The notes: generated by a model from the letters alone, not told the origin. A stretch of DNA of 64,000 nucleotides from Pseudalkalibacillus decolorationis (GCF_024609785.1 NZ_JANHJQ010000006.1:126943-190942); one strand, 5' to 3'. Shown: positions 7,882 to 16,985, numbered from the stretch's first letter. Numbers and translations are program-made.

Positions 7882-8796
7882 CTAATTGTTAAGAAAAGAC
7901 TTTTCAAAATATTCCAGAAGATACTCTAAAGTGATTGGATCACTGTAGGTGGATGCTTTACTATTTATTTCAAATACACGCCCGTTTTTAACCGCAGGTA
8001 TGTTTTTCCATAATTCGGTCTCCAAAAATGAATTATCACCATCTGGGTTTTTACTAAAGATAATATAATCTCCAGCAAACTCAGGAAGTAATTCCGATGA
8101 AAGTGTATAAATACCTGATTCAAGTGCCAGTTCTTTTACATTTTCAGGCATTTTCAATTCCATTGCTTGATACAATATTTCTGTTCCACGTGCATAATTA
8201 TTTCCAAATACATAAATCTCCTTAGGACCACTTTCAATCACAGAAACGGTTGCATCTTCACCAATTTTTGCTCGAATCGCTTCTCCTGCGGATTCGGCAC
8301 GCTCTTTGAAATCATTAACCCATTCTTCTGCTTCCTTTTCTTTGTTTAAGAGTTTTCCGATTTCTATTTGCTGTGTTAAATAATCCAATTTTCCCCAACT
8401 GTATACTACAGTAGGTGCAATTTTATTTAGTTTATCAATATTTTTCATGTGAGATCCTGCTATGATTAGGTCTGGTTCTAGTTCAATGATTTTCTCCAAG
8501 TTTTCCTCTGATACGACTTCCACTCCCTCTAGACTTTCTTGAAAAAGTGGATTCATATTAGTCCATTGATCAATTCCAACGATATTACCATCTAAAGCCA
8601 TTACATTTGGTCCATTAGTAAGAGCAATTATTCTTTGAGGGTCTGTAGGAACCTCAATAGGTCCAGTTTCTGATTGGTAAGTAAATGTTTCTGTTTCAGT
8701 CTCGGGTCCATTATTTGTGTTAGCTGTCTCTTTGTTCCCGCAAGCACTAAGAATAAGTACAAACAAGAATAGGAATGGTATTAATAGCTTTTTTAT
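7882..8796 (-). CDS. Iron-siderophore ABC transporter substrate-binding lipoprotein
   Basis: About 304 aa. It has the lipobox LILSACG, then a FepB/FhuD-type periplasmic-binding fold: PQRIIALTNGPNVMALDG, IELEPDLIIAG, and a C-terminal ILYQAMELKMPENV...EYLLEYFEKSF region. TTG at 8766 would begin inside the hydrophobic core of the signal peptide. The frame extends through KKLLIPFLFLF to an ATA at 8796 that sits 7 bases after AAAGGAG, and no ATG/GTG/TTG lies near that site, so a non-standard start (ATA or ATC) or a mutated ATG is likely. Two Fur boxes lie upstream. No permease or ATPase gene is adjacent, so it must use one encoded elsewhere. Confidence 0.85.
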   Translation of the reverse strand: MKKLLIPFLFLFVLILSACGNKETANTNNGPETETETFTYQSETGPIEVPTDPQRIIALTNGPNVMALDGNIVGIDQWTNMNPLFQESLEGVEVVSEENLEKIIELEPDLIIAGSHMKNIDKLNKIAPTVVYSWGKLDYLTQQIEIGKLLNKEKEAEEWVNDFKERAESAGEAIRAKIGEDATVSVIESGPKEIYVFGNNYARGTEILYQAMELKMPENVKELALESGIYTLSSELLPEFAGDYIIFSKNPDGDNSFLETELWKNIPAVKNGRVFEINSKASTYSDPITLEYLLEYFEKSFLNN

Positions 8797-8864
8797 ATTG
8801 ATCTTCTCCTTTGCTAATTAGTGTAGGTTAAAAAATATAACAAATATGAAAATGCATACAATCA

Positions 8865-8883
8865 ATAATGATAATCATTTTCA
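8865..8883 (-). promoter_or_regulatory. Fur box, start-proximal
   Basis: The core AATGATAATCATTTTCA matches the Fur consensus GATAATGATAATCATTATC. It lies about 70-90 bases before the siderophore-binding gene. Confidence 0.75.
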
Positions 8884-8908
8884 GTAGTCTACATCAAAAA
8901 TATTAATA

Positions 8909-8927
8909 GTAATGATAATCATTGTCA
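8909..8927 (-). promoter_or_regulatory. Fur box, start-distal
   Basis: GTAATGATAATCATTGTCA is a second strong match to the Fur consensus, 44 bases from the first. Together they predict iron repression of the lipoprotein gene. Confidence 0.78.
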
Positions 8928-9120
8928 ATAAACTTATTTCAGATTGTTAAACTGTATTAATTAAGGACTGTTAGTGGATTCTTATCTTTAATAAGGATAA
9001 AAGGTGATCTTCAGTAATCTGCTATTTCTATTGCTAACGATTCCAGAATAAGAATTGCGCTCTTTCTTTTTGTGAAGGTCCAGATTATTGAACAACATAA
9101 TCCCAAAAAGAACATTTTGA

Positions 9121-9164
9121 GTTATTGAATATTAATACAATTTAATGTATTATAATTCAATAAC
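9121..9164 (+). promoter_or_regulatory. 44-base palindrome just before the acetyltransferase gene
   Basis: GTTATTGAAT (9121-9130) and ATTCAATAAC (9155-9164) are perfect arms. The inner ATTAATACA/TGTATTATA pairs almost fully, giving about 19 paired bases per arm. It ends 5 bases before the AGGGA ribosome binding site, so it is an operator or an RNA hairpin that could affect translation. Confidence 0.5.
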
Positions 9165-9180
9165 TATCTGGAGGGATAAA

Positions 9181-9923
9181 ATGAATTTTAAAATTATTGA
9201 AGAACTATCTTTGAACAATTGGCAGCCCTTATCTACGTTACTTTATGATGGGTGGGTACTACGATTTTCACATGGTTATACGAAACGTGCTAATTCAATT
9301 AATCCTATCCATTATTCAACTTATGATTTGAATCAAAAAATTGAAGAATGCGAGAAAATCTACTCTAATAATGATTTAAGTACCACATTTAAAATCACGC
9401 CTTTTGTTAAACCAGAAAATTTAGATGATATTTTAGAGGAGAAGGCTTATTCTTTGATTGATTATACAAGTGTCCAAACCATGGAGCTAGATAGCATCAT
9501 AGAACCAACCTTCCATTCCGTAAAACTAGATGGAGATATTAATGTAGAGTGGTTAGATAATTTTTGTAGACTGAATAATGTTGATGAAAAAACAAGGATA
9601 CGATGGTACAAATGTTGTCCAATATTGCAACTCAAAGGTGCTTTATATCACTATATTATAAGGAAGATGTGATTGCCTGTGGTCTTGGGGTTATAGAAAG
9701 GGAGTACATAGGACTTTATGATATTGTCACTGATATTAAATTTAGGAATCAGGGATTCAGCGAACAGTTGATATTAAATTTACTAAAATGGGGGAAAGAA
9801 AATGGAGCTAAATACAGTTACCTAGCTGTTCCTTTGAATAATAAACCTGCATTAATACTTTATTCCAAAATTGGTTATTCGGAAATTTATAAGTATTGGT
9901 ACAGGGTTAAAGAAAATGTTTGA
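9181..9923 (+). pseudogene. GNAT-family N-acetyltransferase, frameshifted
   Basis: The start ATG (MNFKIIEEL) follows CTGGAGGGATAAA. The N-terminal half reads in one frame to a stop at 9672. The C-terminal half is intact in another frame from about 9610 to 9923, with VIACGLGVIE, FRNQGFSEQLILNLL (acetyl-CoA binding loop) and YSKIGYSEIYKYW. Together they make one normal two-domain GNAT of about 247 aa. The break is near 9606-9620 (after RIRWYK). Either a real disabling mutation or a sequencing error; no slippery site was recognised. Confidence 0.8.
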
Positions 9924-10089
9924 CCCACTTCTAATTCAACTAAACCAGCTAATAGTAGATACTCAACTATTCCATTATAGGAACTATTGTGAAATAAAAA
10001 TATTAAATGTAAATGATTTGGATAGTAACGTATGAACGTCTCTTATATGTATAAAATTTCGAGTTATAAAATTATAACAAATGATTAAG

Positions 10090-10121
10090 TAAGCACTTTA
10101 TTTACTCAGTGCTTATTTTTT
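10090..10121 (+). terminator. Intrinsic terminator downstream of the acetyltransferase
   Basis: TAAGCACT (10090-10097) pairs with AGTGCTTA (10108-10115), followed by TTTTTTAT. Confidence 0.7.
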
Positions 10122-10237
10122 ATATAAAATAATGGGACGGACTGTCATGAGTGTTTAAGTAAGTGGAAACAGAAATCAGGATTAAAATAATGTGATGTTT
10201 TAACAATGTGATTAAATGATTTCTCCATCACACTTTT

Positions 10238-11107
10238 TCACTCCCTGTTTCTATATGATAAATATTCTAAAAATCTCTTGGACGCAAGGGAAAGTGATTT
10301 TTGCTCTCTCGTAGCAATACCAATATTTCTAAAAGCAGGAACTTCAAGCTCTTTCGCTATAATTTTGTGAGGAATACGCTGTAAAATCAATTCTGGTAAT
10401 ATACTGATTCCTAGCCCGTTTTCCACCATAGACATAATTGCATAGTCATCCCATGTTGTAAAATGAACTTGCGGTGAAATATGGTGCATCTCAAAAATTT
10501 CAGAGATTTCTGCTTTTGCTCCCTTTTCCAATAGCATAAACGGACTGTTCAATAAGTCGTTGATTGGAAACTTTTCGTAATTAGCAAGCGGATGATTTTG
10601 CGGAATCACTACCAGCAAACGGTCTTGCTCCATAAAGATTGTTTCAAATTCTGCTTTTGACGGTAGCCGCACAAATCCTAAGTCAACACGTCCGTTTGAA
10701 ATCCAGCTTTCAATTTCTGTATAATCACCAAGCAGAAGTTCAAAATCTATCTTCGGGTAATCCTTCTTAAAAATTCTAATAATGTTAGGGAGCCAATGGG
10801 TTGCTACGCTGGAAAATGTCCCAATACGAATCATCCCAGACTGTATTTCGTGTAAGTCTTCGATATGAGTCATTAAGATTTCATGCTCATTACAGATTCG
10901 CTTTAATTGGGGCAGTAACTTTAAGCCATCCGAGGTTAAACTGATACCGGCACGTCCTCTTTCAAAAAGGGAAACTCCCCATTCCGTTTCTAAATCGTTA
11001 ATCATACGGCTAATCCCAGACTGTGTATAGTCCAATGCTTCGGCAGCTCTTGTGAAGTTACCAAGTTCTACCACTTTGACAAATGCCATATATTTTTGGA
11101 TATTCAT
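10238..11107 (-). CDS. LysR-family transcriptional regulator
   Basis: 289 aa from the ATG at 11107 (MNIQKYMAFV), chosen because AAGGAAA lies 8 bases before it; an ATG 18 bases upstream is possible. The N-terminal HTH holds LGNFTRAAEALDYTQSGIS-RMINDLE; the C-terminal effector domain runs from about residue 90. It diverges from the EamA-type exporter gene, with a 10-base inverted repeat between them, the usual layout for a LysR protein controlling its neighbour. Confidence 0.9.
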   Translation of the reverse strand: MNIQKYMAFVKVVELGNFTRAAEALDYTQSGISRMINDLETEWGVSLFERGRAGISLTSDGLKLLPQLKRICNEHEILMTHIEDLHEIQSGMIRIGTFSSVATHWLPNIIRIFKKDYPKIDFELLLGDYTEIESWISNGRVDLGFVRLPSKAEFETIFMEQDRLLVVIPQNHPLANYEKFPINDLLNSPFMLLEKGAKAEISEIFEMHHISPQVHFTTWDDYAIMSMVENGLGISILPELILQRIPHKIIAKELEVPAFRNIGIATREQKSLSLASKRFLEYLSYRNRE

Positions 11108-11138
11108 ACTCTTTTCCTTCCCCATCTGTTTTTGTCAT

Positions 11139-11188
11139 ACATATCATGATAAACATTCGTTTTTGTAATACATGTGAACATGATATGT
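11139..11188. promoter_or_regulatory. Inverted repeat in the LysR/exporter divergent promoter region
   Basis: ACATATCATG (11139-11148) and CATGATATGT (11179-11188) are perfect 10-base arms, 40 bases apart centre to centre. Likely sites for the LysR protein. Confidence 0.5.
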
Positions 11189-11335
11189 TATTACTATCAA
11201 AAATTCAAGTTAGGAAAGGGATGTAGCGATGGGACTACAACCGGATATATGAAGGTCAAAACAAAGGAGATCGTCAATACTTCCTAACCTAAAGCACATT
11301 CCGACTGTGATTGAATTGGAAAATTCAGAAAAATA

Positions 11336-12239
11336 ATGGTGATTAAAGTGAAAAGTGCATATTTCAAATATATAGCCGCATTGCTCCTGTTTGGCTCCAA
11401 CGGAATTGTTGCAAGTTATATTTTATTGAACAGCTATGAAATCGTTTTTTTGCGGACTTTGATAGGTATCATTTTTCTGATTTTAGTATTTGCACTCTCT
11501 AAGCAGAAAGTACAGTTTTGGAAAAACAAATCACACTTTTTGTATTTAGTGATTTCCGGCATGGCGATGGGTACAAGCTGGATGTTTTTATTTGAAGCTT
11601 ACGCACAAATAGGTGTAAGCATTGCCAGCCTTGCTTATTATTGCGGTCCTGTTATTGTCATGGTTCTTTCTCCCGTTATATTTAGGGAAAAGATGACAAG
11701 TGCCAAACTACTTGGATTTCTTGCTGTAATAATTGGAATGCTTTGTGTAAACGGGCAAGCTTTGTCGCAGGATGGAACTTCTTGGGGATTGATTTGTGGA
11801 ATTTTATCAGCAATCACATATGCCATTATGGTGGTTTTCAATAAAAAGGCAAAAAGCATAACAGGACTTGAAAATGCCATGTGCCAGTTATTTACTAGCC
11901 TTTATAACGGTTGCAATTTTTATAGGTTTAAAGCAAGGATTTTCAGTCAACATTATGCAAGGAAATCTGATACCCATACTGCTATTAGGCGTTGTATGTA
12001 CTGGAATCGGTTGCTATTTTTATTTTTCTTCCATTGGTGGTTTGCCCGTTCAGACAGTGTCAATCCTCGGATATTTGGAGCCGCTATCGGCATTGATTTT
12101 TTCAGCTGCCATTTTAGGAGAAAAGTTAAGTCTTGTGCAAATAGCCGGGGCTTTGTTGATTTTAGGAGGTGCAGCATTTGGAGAATTGTTTCGGTCGAAG
12201 AAAAACGAGCTAAGGGAAGAAAAAGGCAAAGTGTCATGA
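11336..12239 (+). pseudogene. EamA/DMT-superfamily transporter, frameshifted
   Basis: The first frame gives about five membrane segments up to FNKKAKSITGLENAMCQLF (ending near 11893). The remaining segments (LAFITVAIFIGLKQGF, IPILLLGVVCTGIGCYFYF, LEPLSALIFSAAILGE) continue in another frame to 12239. Joined, they give one EamA-type carrier of about 300 aa with two 5-TM repeats; PLSALIFSAAILGEKLSLVQ is the usual second-repeat signature. The break is at about 11890-11900. Its LysR partner is intact. A real mutation or a sequencing error. Substrate unknown. Confidence 0.8.
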
Positions 12240-12625
12240 TTGAATGAAATTTTTAAAGAGTATTGCTAATGAGAGCTGAAAAATTATAAAAAGTAGTCCT
12301 TATCTAAAAGTAGGGTATCAAGTATTTTATCGTATGGATATTGGCCAACTACATGAGCTTTGAAGCCCAGTATGAGTCAGCAGAAAGAAATCTTCTTATA
12401 AATACTGGTGAAGTAATAGATCATCTACGTGTCTTAAATTAAAGTAAAAAATGCTAATTTTCCCCTTTGAGGCTCTGTCCTCTTTTTTTTATTGGTTAAG
12501 AAACTATAAAATCCCTTCTTTATCTCTGTTATCCCGGTGATAGTGATCTTGCCTTTCTGGAAGAGCGACTCTGCATAATGTAATGAGGTTCCAAAGATTA
12601 GAAACTTTTTATTTTTAGAGTTTTC
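12240..12625. other. Intergenic region, no supported gene
   Basis: One short open stretch at about 12330-12440 reads like a protein end (FEAQYESAERNLLINTGEV, then IDHLRVLN and a stop) but has no start or known match; it may be a gene remnant. GAGG-CTCTGT-CCTC followed by eight T (12469-12490) is a weak terminator candidate. Confidence 0.35.
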
Positions 12626-12655
12626 TTGACGTTTGGCTATTCCAAAATATATAAT
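12626..12655 (+). promoter_or_regulatory. Sigma-A promoter of the NMT1-like ABC operon
   Basis: TTGACG (12626-12631), 18 bases, TATAAT (12650-12655). It lies about 40 bases before the lipoprotein start and excludes earlier starts in that frame. Confidence 0.6.
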
Positions 12656-12691
12656 ATTCCTATCAATTTAGTCGGAATTGAGAGGGGAGAG

Positions 12692-13708
12692 ATGGATTTG
12701 AAAATAAGAAAGATATTAATGGGTGTAACATTATTTGTCCTTTTATTCGGTGCAACTGCATGCGGAAAGAACGAAGAGAGCAATGGTGATGGAAAGTCTG
12801 GGAAATTGACAATTGGTTACGTCAACGTTATGGATGACGCACCTGCTATGTTGGCAGAGGATGCTGGTTTATATGAAAAGCACGGATTGGATGTTGAACT
12901 GAAGCTCTTCGGAAGTGGCACGGACCTTATTAAAGGGATTGTCAACGGTGAACTGGACGCCGGTGTTTTAGGAGCCACAAATGCTGTATCCTGGGCGGCA
13001 AAGGGAGCGGACCTTAAAATTGTTGGTGGAGCGCAAATGGGATATCACAGCATCTTAGCACGTAAAGACAGCGGAATAAATTCTGTCAGTGACTTGAAAG
13101 GTAAAAATTTCGCCTCACAAAAGCAAGGGAGCACAGCTGATATTGTCTTGAACGGTGTAACCTTTAAAGAAGCAGGTTTAAAGCGAAGTGATGTGAACAT
13201 GAATTATGTTACTCCAACAGTAGCGATTCAATCGTTGCAATCGGGTAAAGTGGATGCCGCGTTTCTTTTTGAGCCTTATGATCGAATAGCAAGGTTACAG
13301 GGCAACTTGGATGAAATTTATGAAATTGGAGAAGTGTGGCCGTTTCCATGTATGGTGGTTATTACTTCGGGTGACAAAGTGAAGAATCATCAAGACACTA
13401 TATACAAAGTGCTTGACGCTCAGAAAGAAGCGATTGAAATGCTTGAGAACGATCCAGGTAAGGCAGCTGAATACATCTACCCTCGATTTGCTGAAGGGGA
13501 AACGTTCGAATCGTCTGATGGGGAAGTTGCTTCAGTTGATGTTATTCAAGAAGCGATAGAAGCACAAACATTTAACTGGAAGCTCACGCCTGAAAACGTG
13601 GATCAAATTCAGAAAGTTACAGACCTGATGGTGGAACAAAACATTCTCGATAGTAAATTCAACGTTAAAGATATTATTGACTTGTCATGGCAAAAGGAAA
13701 AAAAGTAA
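12692..13708 (+). CDS. ABC transporter substrate-binding lipoprotein (NMT1/SsuA/TauA-like)
   Basis: 338 aa from the ATG at 12692 (a TTG at 12698 has better spacing to GAGGGGAG). Lipobox LFGATAC. The NMT1/THI5-like fold shows in TIGYVNVMDDAPAMLAEDAGLYEKHGLDVEL cut at GLYEKHGLDVEL, LFGSGTDLIKGIVNGELDAG, and SLQSGKVDAAFLFEPYD. These proteins bind alkyl sulfonates, taurine, nitrate or thiamine-pyrimidine precursors. No TPP riboswitch was found upstream and no sulfonatase gene is adjacent, so the ligand stays open. First gene of a three-gene importer operon. Confidence 0.87.
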   Translation: MDLKIRKILMGVTLFVLLFGATACGKNEESNGDGKSGKLTIGYVNVMDDAPAMLAEDAGLYEKHGLDVELKLFGSGTDLIKGIVNGELDAGVLGATNAVSWAAKGADLKIVGGAQMGYHSILARKDSGINSVSDLKGKNFASQKQGSTADIVLNGVTFKEAGLKRSDVNMNYVTPTVAIQSLQSGKVDAAFLFEPYDRIARLQGNLDEIYEIGEVWPFPCMVVITSGDKVKNHQDTIYKVLDAQKEAIEMLENDPGKAAEYIYPRFAEGETFESSDGEVASVDVIQEAIEAQTFNWKLTPENVDQIQKVTDLMVEQNILDSKFNVKDIIDLSWQKEKK

Positions 13709-13726
13709 CAGGCAGGGGAATTCACT

Positions 13727-14545
13727 GTGAAAATTGATGAAAACGTAAAAAGCAAAGAGGGGTTATCCGCCCCTTTTCAACCATTTGGAAAGACTATACC
13801 TTATATTGCAGCTGTTGGAAGTCTGTTATTTATCTGGCAGATTGTCGCTTGGATTTTACCTGAGTTTTTAATGCCTGATGTGAGCCAAGGATTAAAAAGA
13901 TTCATTGATAACTTTTCGGATCCTGATTTTCTAAACGGTTTACAGAGCAGTTTGTACAGGCTTGCATGGGGCTACCCGATTGCCTGTCTTTTAGGGGCGG
14001 TACTTGGATTATTAGGAGGAGTTTCAAAGACATTCTCTGTTTACTTGAAAAGTGTCGTTTCCATTTTACAATCCATTCCTCCGATCACCTGGGTTCCTTT
14101 TTTCGTCGTTCTGATCGGGTTTGGAAATTTACCGATTATTTTTGTCATTACAATCGCTAGTTTCTTTCCGATGGCCCTTTCCGTATTAAATGCAACGGAA
14201 GGAGTGAACCGGACACATCTTGAACTTGCTCGCGTGATGGGAGCGAATACCAGACAACTGATAACAAAAGTATACGGACCGGAAACCTTGCCTGCTTTTG
14301 TTACTGGCGCACAAGTCGCGTTTGGTAATGCTTGGCGGTCACTGATCGCTGCTGAAATGGTCGGTGGAGCGTCAGCAGGGCTCGGTTGGTCGATCAGTTA
14401 TGCAGGCGAGATTGCGGATATGGAAGGTGTACTTGCAAGTATTGTAACGATTGGTACCATAGCCATTATCCTTGATCATGTTGTCCTTAACGGAATTAAA
14501 CGGAAACTACTGAAATGGCGCTATACAGGCGGTGATGAAAAATAA
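13727..14545 (+). CDS. ABC transporter permease (SsuC/TauC-like)
   Basis: 272 aa, GTG start after GGCAGGGG. Six predicted membrane segments; the binding-protein-dependent permease signature is in the cytoplasmic loop around ARVMGANTRQLITKVYGPETLPAF (EAA-type motif, residues about 165-190). Its stop overlaps the ATPase start by one base. With the lipoprotein and ATPase it forms a complete importer for a small organic anion or vitamin precursor. Confidence 0.88.
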   Translation: MKIDENVKSKEGLSAPFQPFGKTIPYIAAVGSLLFIWQIVAWILPEFLMPDVSQGLKRFIDNFSDPDFLNGLQSSLYRLAWGYPIACLLGAVLGLLGGVSKTFSVYLKSVVSILQSIPPITWVPFFVVLIGFGNLPIIFVITIASFFPMALSVLNATEGVNRTHLELARVMGANTRQLITKVYGPETLPAFVTGAQVAFGNAWRSLIAAEMVGGASAGLGWSISYAGEIADMEGVLASIVTIGTIAIILDHVVLNGIKRKLLKWRYTGGDEK

Positions 14546-15279
14546 TGCAAACATTACAGTTGAAAAACGTCAATAAAACATTTGGAAACCTTAAAGTACT
14601 TGAGGATATCAGCTTAAACGTTAAAAAGGGAGAGTTTGCGGCGATCGTTGGTCCTTCAGGATGTGGTAAAAGTACGGCCCTTCGCATGTTTGCTGGTTTG
14701 GAAACTCCATCTGAAGGTGAAGTATTAGCGAATGGAAAATTGGTTACGGAACCTGATTCGAATCGAGTCATGATATTTCAGGAGCACGCCCTGTATCCGT
14801 GGAGGACAATTGAAGATAATGTCAGGCTTGGACTAGAATTGACCAATTCTCCGAAAAATGAACGACGGGAACGCGTCAATAGAGTGCTTGAAAAGGTCGG
14901 ATTAGATGGTTTTCAAACGTATTATCCACATCAACTCTCAGGAGGAATGAAACAGCGCGCTTCAATTGCCAGAGCACTTGTCATGGATCCTGAAGTTTTA
15001 TTATTAGATGAACCATACGGGGCGTTAGATGCCATTACTCGACTGACGATGCAGAATGAGTTGATCAAATTATGGCACGGCTCCAACCAAACGATGTTAT
15101 TGATTACACATGACATTGATGAAGCCTTATATTTAGCGGACCGGGTCTTTGTGATGAGCTCACGACCTGGGAAGGTTGTATCCGAGGTCCAAAATGAAAT
15201 TCCACGTCCCCGTGACCGCAACAGTGTGGATTTTGTGAAATTACGACAAGAGATAATGAAAAGTTTAGATATCAATTGA
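14545..15279 (+). CDS. ABC transporter ATP-binding protein (SsuB/TauB-like)
   Basis: 244 aa. Walker A GPSGCGKST (about 37-45), signature LSGGMKQRASIARAL (about 131-145), Walker B VLLLDEP, and H-loop ITHDIDEALYLADRVFVMS. The start ATG overlaps the permease stop, so the two are translationally coupled. It powers the importer encoded by the two preceding genes. Terminator at 15297. Confidence 0.9.
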   Translation: MQTLQLKNVNKTFGNLKVLEDISLNVKKGEFAAIVGPSGCGKSTALRMFAGLETPSEGEVLANGKLVTEPDSNRVMIFQEHALYPWRTIEDNVRLGLELTNSPKNERRERVNRVLEKVGLDGFQTYYPHQLSGGMKQRASIARALVMDPEVLLLDEPYGALDAITRLTMQNELIKLWHGSNQTMLLITHDIDEALYLADRVFVMSSRPGKVVSEVQNEIPRPRDRNSVDFVKLRQEIMKSLDIN

Positions 15280-15296
15280 ATCAGTACAAATGAACT

Positions 15297-15346
15297 AAAG
15301 CCATCCGTTTATTGTGAAAACAACGGATGGCTTTAATTTCGTTTTA
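15297..15346 (+). terminator. Terminator of the ABC operon
   Basis: AAAGCCATCCGTT (15297-15309) pairs perfectly with AACGGATGGCTTT (15322-15334), followed by a T-rich tail. Confidence 0.8.
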
Positions 15347-15513
15347 ATAGTTATAAAGCAAGAGTAACTCTATACCAAGGAGTTTTTGAGCTCAACGGCT
15401 ACCCTTACAATTTCTCTTTATCGTTTGTATAACATAGAAAAATATACCCAAAAAAGTGTACATATTTTTATGTTTTTTTATACAACCTATGATTGTATAA
15501 GGAGGTGTTAATT

Positions 15514-15708
15514 ATGCCGAACAACAATCAACTTGTAGTTCCTGGTGCTCAACAAGCTCTTAATCAAATGAAACAGGAAATTGCGAACGAATTTGGGGTA
15601 CAACTTGGTCCTGATACAGCTTCTCGTGCGAACGGTTCTGTTGGTGGAGAAATTACGAAGCGCCTTGTTGCAACTGCTCAACAACAATTTGGTGGACAAC
15701 AGCAATAA
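15514..15708 (+). CDS. Small acid-soluble spore protein, alpha/beta type
   Basis: 64 aa. The ATG at 15514 follows AAGGAGGTG; a longer in-frame reading from 15493 contains that ribosome site and is rejected. The two family signatures are present: [17 protein letters not shown] (with the GPR protease site at E-F/G) and [13 protein letters not shown]. The protein coats spore DNA against UV and heat and is degraded at germination. Monocistronic, as expected of a forespore (sigma-G) gene, though no sigma-G promoter could be assigned with confidence. The C-terminus is Gln-rich, as usual. Confidence 0.95.
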   Translation: MPNNNQLVVPGAQQALNQMKQEIANEFGVQLGPDTASRANGSVGGEITKRLVATAQQQFGGQQQ

Positions 15709-15720
15709 TAGTGATGGATT

Positions 15721-15750
15721 AAAAAACCGGGGATTGGTCCCTGGTTTTTT
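15721..15750 (+). terminator. Terminator after the spore protein gene
   Basis: AAAAAACCGGGGA pairs with TCCCTGGTTTTTT around a TTGG loop. The A/T flanks allow termination from either strand, and the LacI gene converges from the right. Confidence 0.8.
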
Positions 15751-15782
15751 TAATGATTTTAAAAAGAAAAAATTTTTAAACA

Positions 15783-16775
15783 TTATCCTTTTCCTGATTG
15801 GACCACAGGCAAAGACAATTCGGGTTGAATCAACTGTACCCGAGGAACTGTTTGTTTGTTTTCTACTAAGTTCATAACGGAGGTGACCATTTTGTCTGCC
15901 AATTTATCAATGGGAACCCCGACACTTGTTAAAGGTGTTTCAAGTAATTTCATTTGAGGGATGTTATCGTAACCGATTAGTAAAATGTCTTCCGGGATTT
16001 TTAGTTGGGCTTCTTTCAAAGCTCTTAAAACCCCTTGACTAATGTCATAGCTTCCGCTTATCAAGCCTGTAGGTAATGAATTTGATTCAATTAATCTCTT
16101 CGCTGCTTTGTAGCCATCAAACCAATCTAAACCTCGGGTGTCAATCATACCAAAGTTCGGGTCTATATTTAATTGGAGTTGATTCATCGACTCCCTAAAG
16201 CCCAATGCTTTTTTTTGTTGGCGAAGGTCAATTTGAGACAGATCACCGATATATGAAATATGTTTGTGGCCTAATTCAAATAAATAGTGAACAGCGATAA
16301 AAATTGCCTTTTTATGATTCACATCGATAATAGGATATGAATTTTGGTTAGGCACCCCATAAGACACTAAAGGAATACTTTCAGGAATAAAACTTTCTAT
16401 TAAATCTTTCTCACTTTCTTCGAAAACTAAAATCCCGTCAACTTGCATTCGCTTAAATAACTCTATAGCGGATTTAATAGGATTGATCGATAAAATCATG
16501 GAATAGCCTTGTTCCTCGATCTTTTTGTTAATTTCTGTGACAAGGGCAGACAGCGCAATACGCTCAATTGTCGGCCAGGCCAAACCGATCGCTTGGCTTT
16601 TTTTCTTAACCAGATTTCTTGCGGCAAAATTGGGTTGATATCCGAGTGCTTTGGCACTTTTCAGTACTTTTTCTTTTGTCGGTTTTTTGACAAGCGGGCT
16701 GTTATTTAACGCTTTTGATACGGTTGAGTAACTAAGCCCGGTTTCTTTTGCAATATCCTTGATGGTTACGCCCAT
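15783..16775 (-). CDS. LacI-family transcriptional regulator of the TRAP/GH31/uxaC operon
   Basis: 330 aa from the ATG at 16775 (MGVTIKDIAKETGLSYSTVS), the usual N-terminus of LacI proteins; upstream in-frame codons are rejected. HTH and hinge at residues 1-60 with YSTVSKALNNSP and ARNLVKK; periplasmic-binding-like effector domain thereafter (GILVFEES, HISYIGD, IGYDNIPQ). It diverges from the TRAP operon. Three copies of an AACAACGTTGTT palindrome lie between the two genes, two of them over its own promoter. It likely represses both units until a uronide or uronate is present. Confidence 0.93.
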   Translation of the reverse strand: MGVTIKDIAKETGLSYSTVSKALNNSPLVKKPTKEKVLKSAKALGYQPNFAARNLVKKKSQAIGLAWPTIERIALSALVTEINKKIEEQGYSMILSINPIKSAIELFKRMQVDGILVFEESEKDLIESFIPESIPLVSYGVPNQNSYPIIDVNHKKAIFIAVHYLFELGHKHISYIGDLSQIDLRQQKKALGFRESMNQLQLNIDPNFGMIDTRGLDWFDGYKAAKRLIESNSLPTGLISGSYDISQGVLRALKEAQLKIPEDILLIGYDNIPQMKLLETPLTSVGVPIDKLADKMVTSVMNLVENKQTVPRVQLIQPELSLPVVQSGKG

Positions 16776-16845
16776 TTGCAGTTCACTCCCAAAGTTAAGA
16801 AATAAATAAGGGTTGCAATATTTTGATTTTTCATTTAACATTTTT

Positions 16846-16855
16846 ACAACGTTGT
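16846..16855. promoter_or_regulatory. LacI operator O1
   Basis: ACAACGTTGT palindrome downstream of the -10 of the LacI gene promoter. 43 bases centre to centre from O2, close to four helical turns. Confidence 0.65.
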
Positions 16856-16863
16856 TATTCCCT

Positions 16864-16892
16864 ATTATAATTTTTTTGACGTCAAATAACAA
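16864..16892 (-). promoter_or_regulatory. Promoter of the LacI-family gene
   Basis: On the minus strand: TTGTTA, 17 bases, TATAAT. The -35 lies inside operator O2 and O1 covers the start region, which indicates autorepression. Confidence 0.55.
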
Positions 16893-16900
16893 CGTTGTTA
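16887..16900. promoter_or_regulatory. LacI operator O2
   Basis: TAACAACGTTGTTA, a perfect 14-base palindrome overlapping the regulator's own -35 element. Confidence 0.75.
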
Positions 16901-16985
16901 ATAATAATTTGTTCGATGGTGACAGGTACTGGCCCGAAAAAAATATGAATTGAAAAATTTAAGATGGTTACAGGGCCGGCTAAAA

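Noticed and set aside
12440-12690. TPP riboswitch before the NMT1-like ABC operon
   Set aside because: No CUGAGA/THI-box pattern; a plain sigma-A promoter lies close to the gene.
15842-15877. Plus-strand frame running through the spore-gene terminator into the LacI 3' end
   Set aside because: Antisense to LacI coding sequence and crosses a strong terminator.
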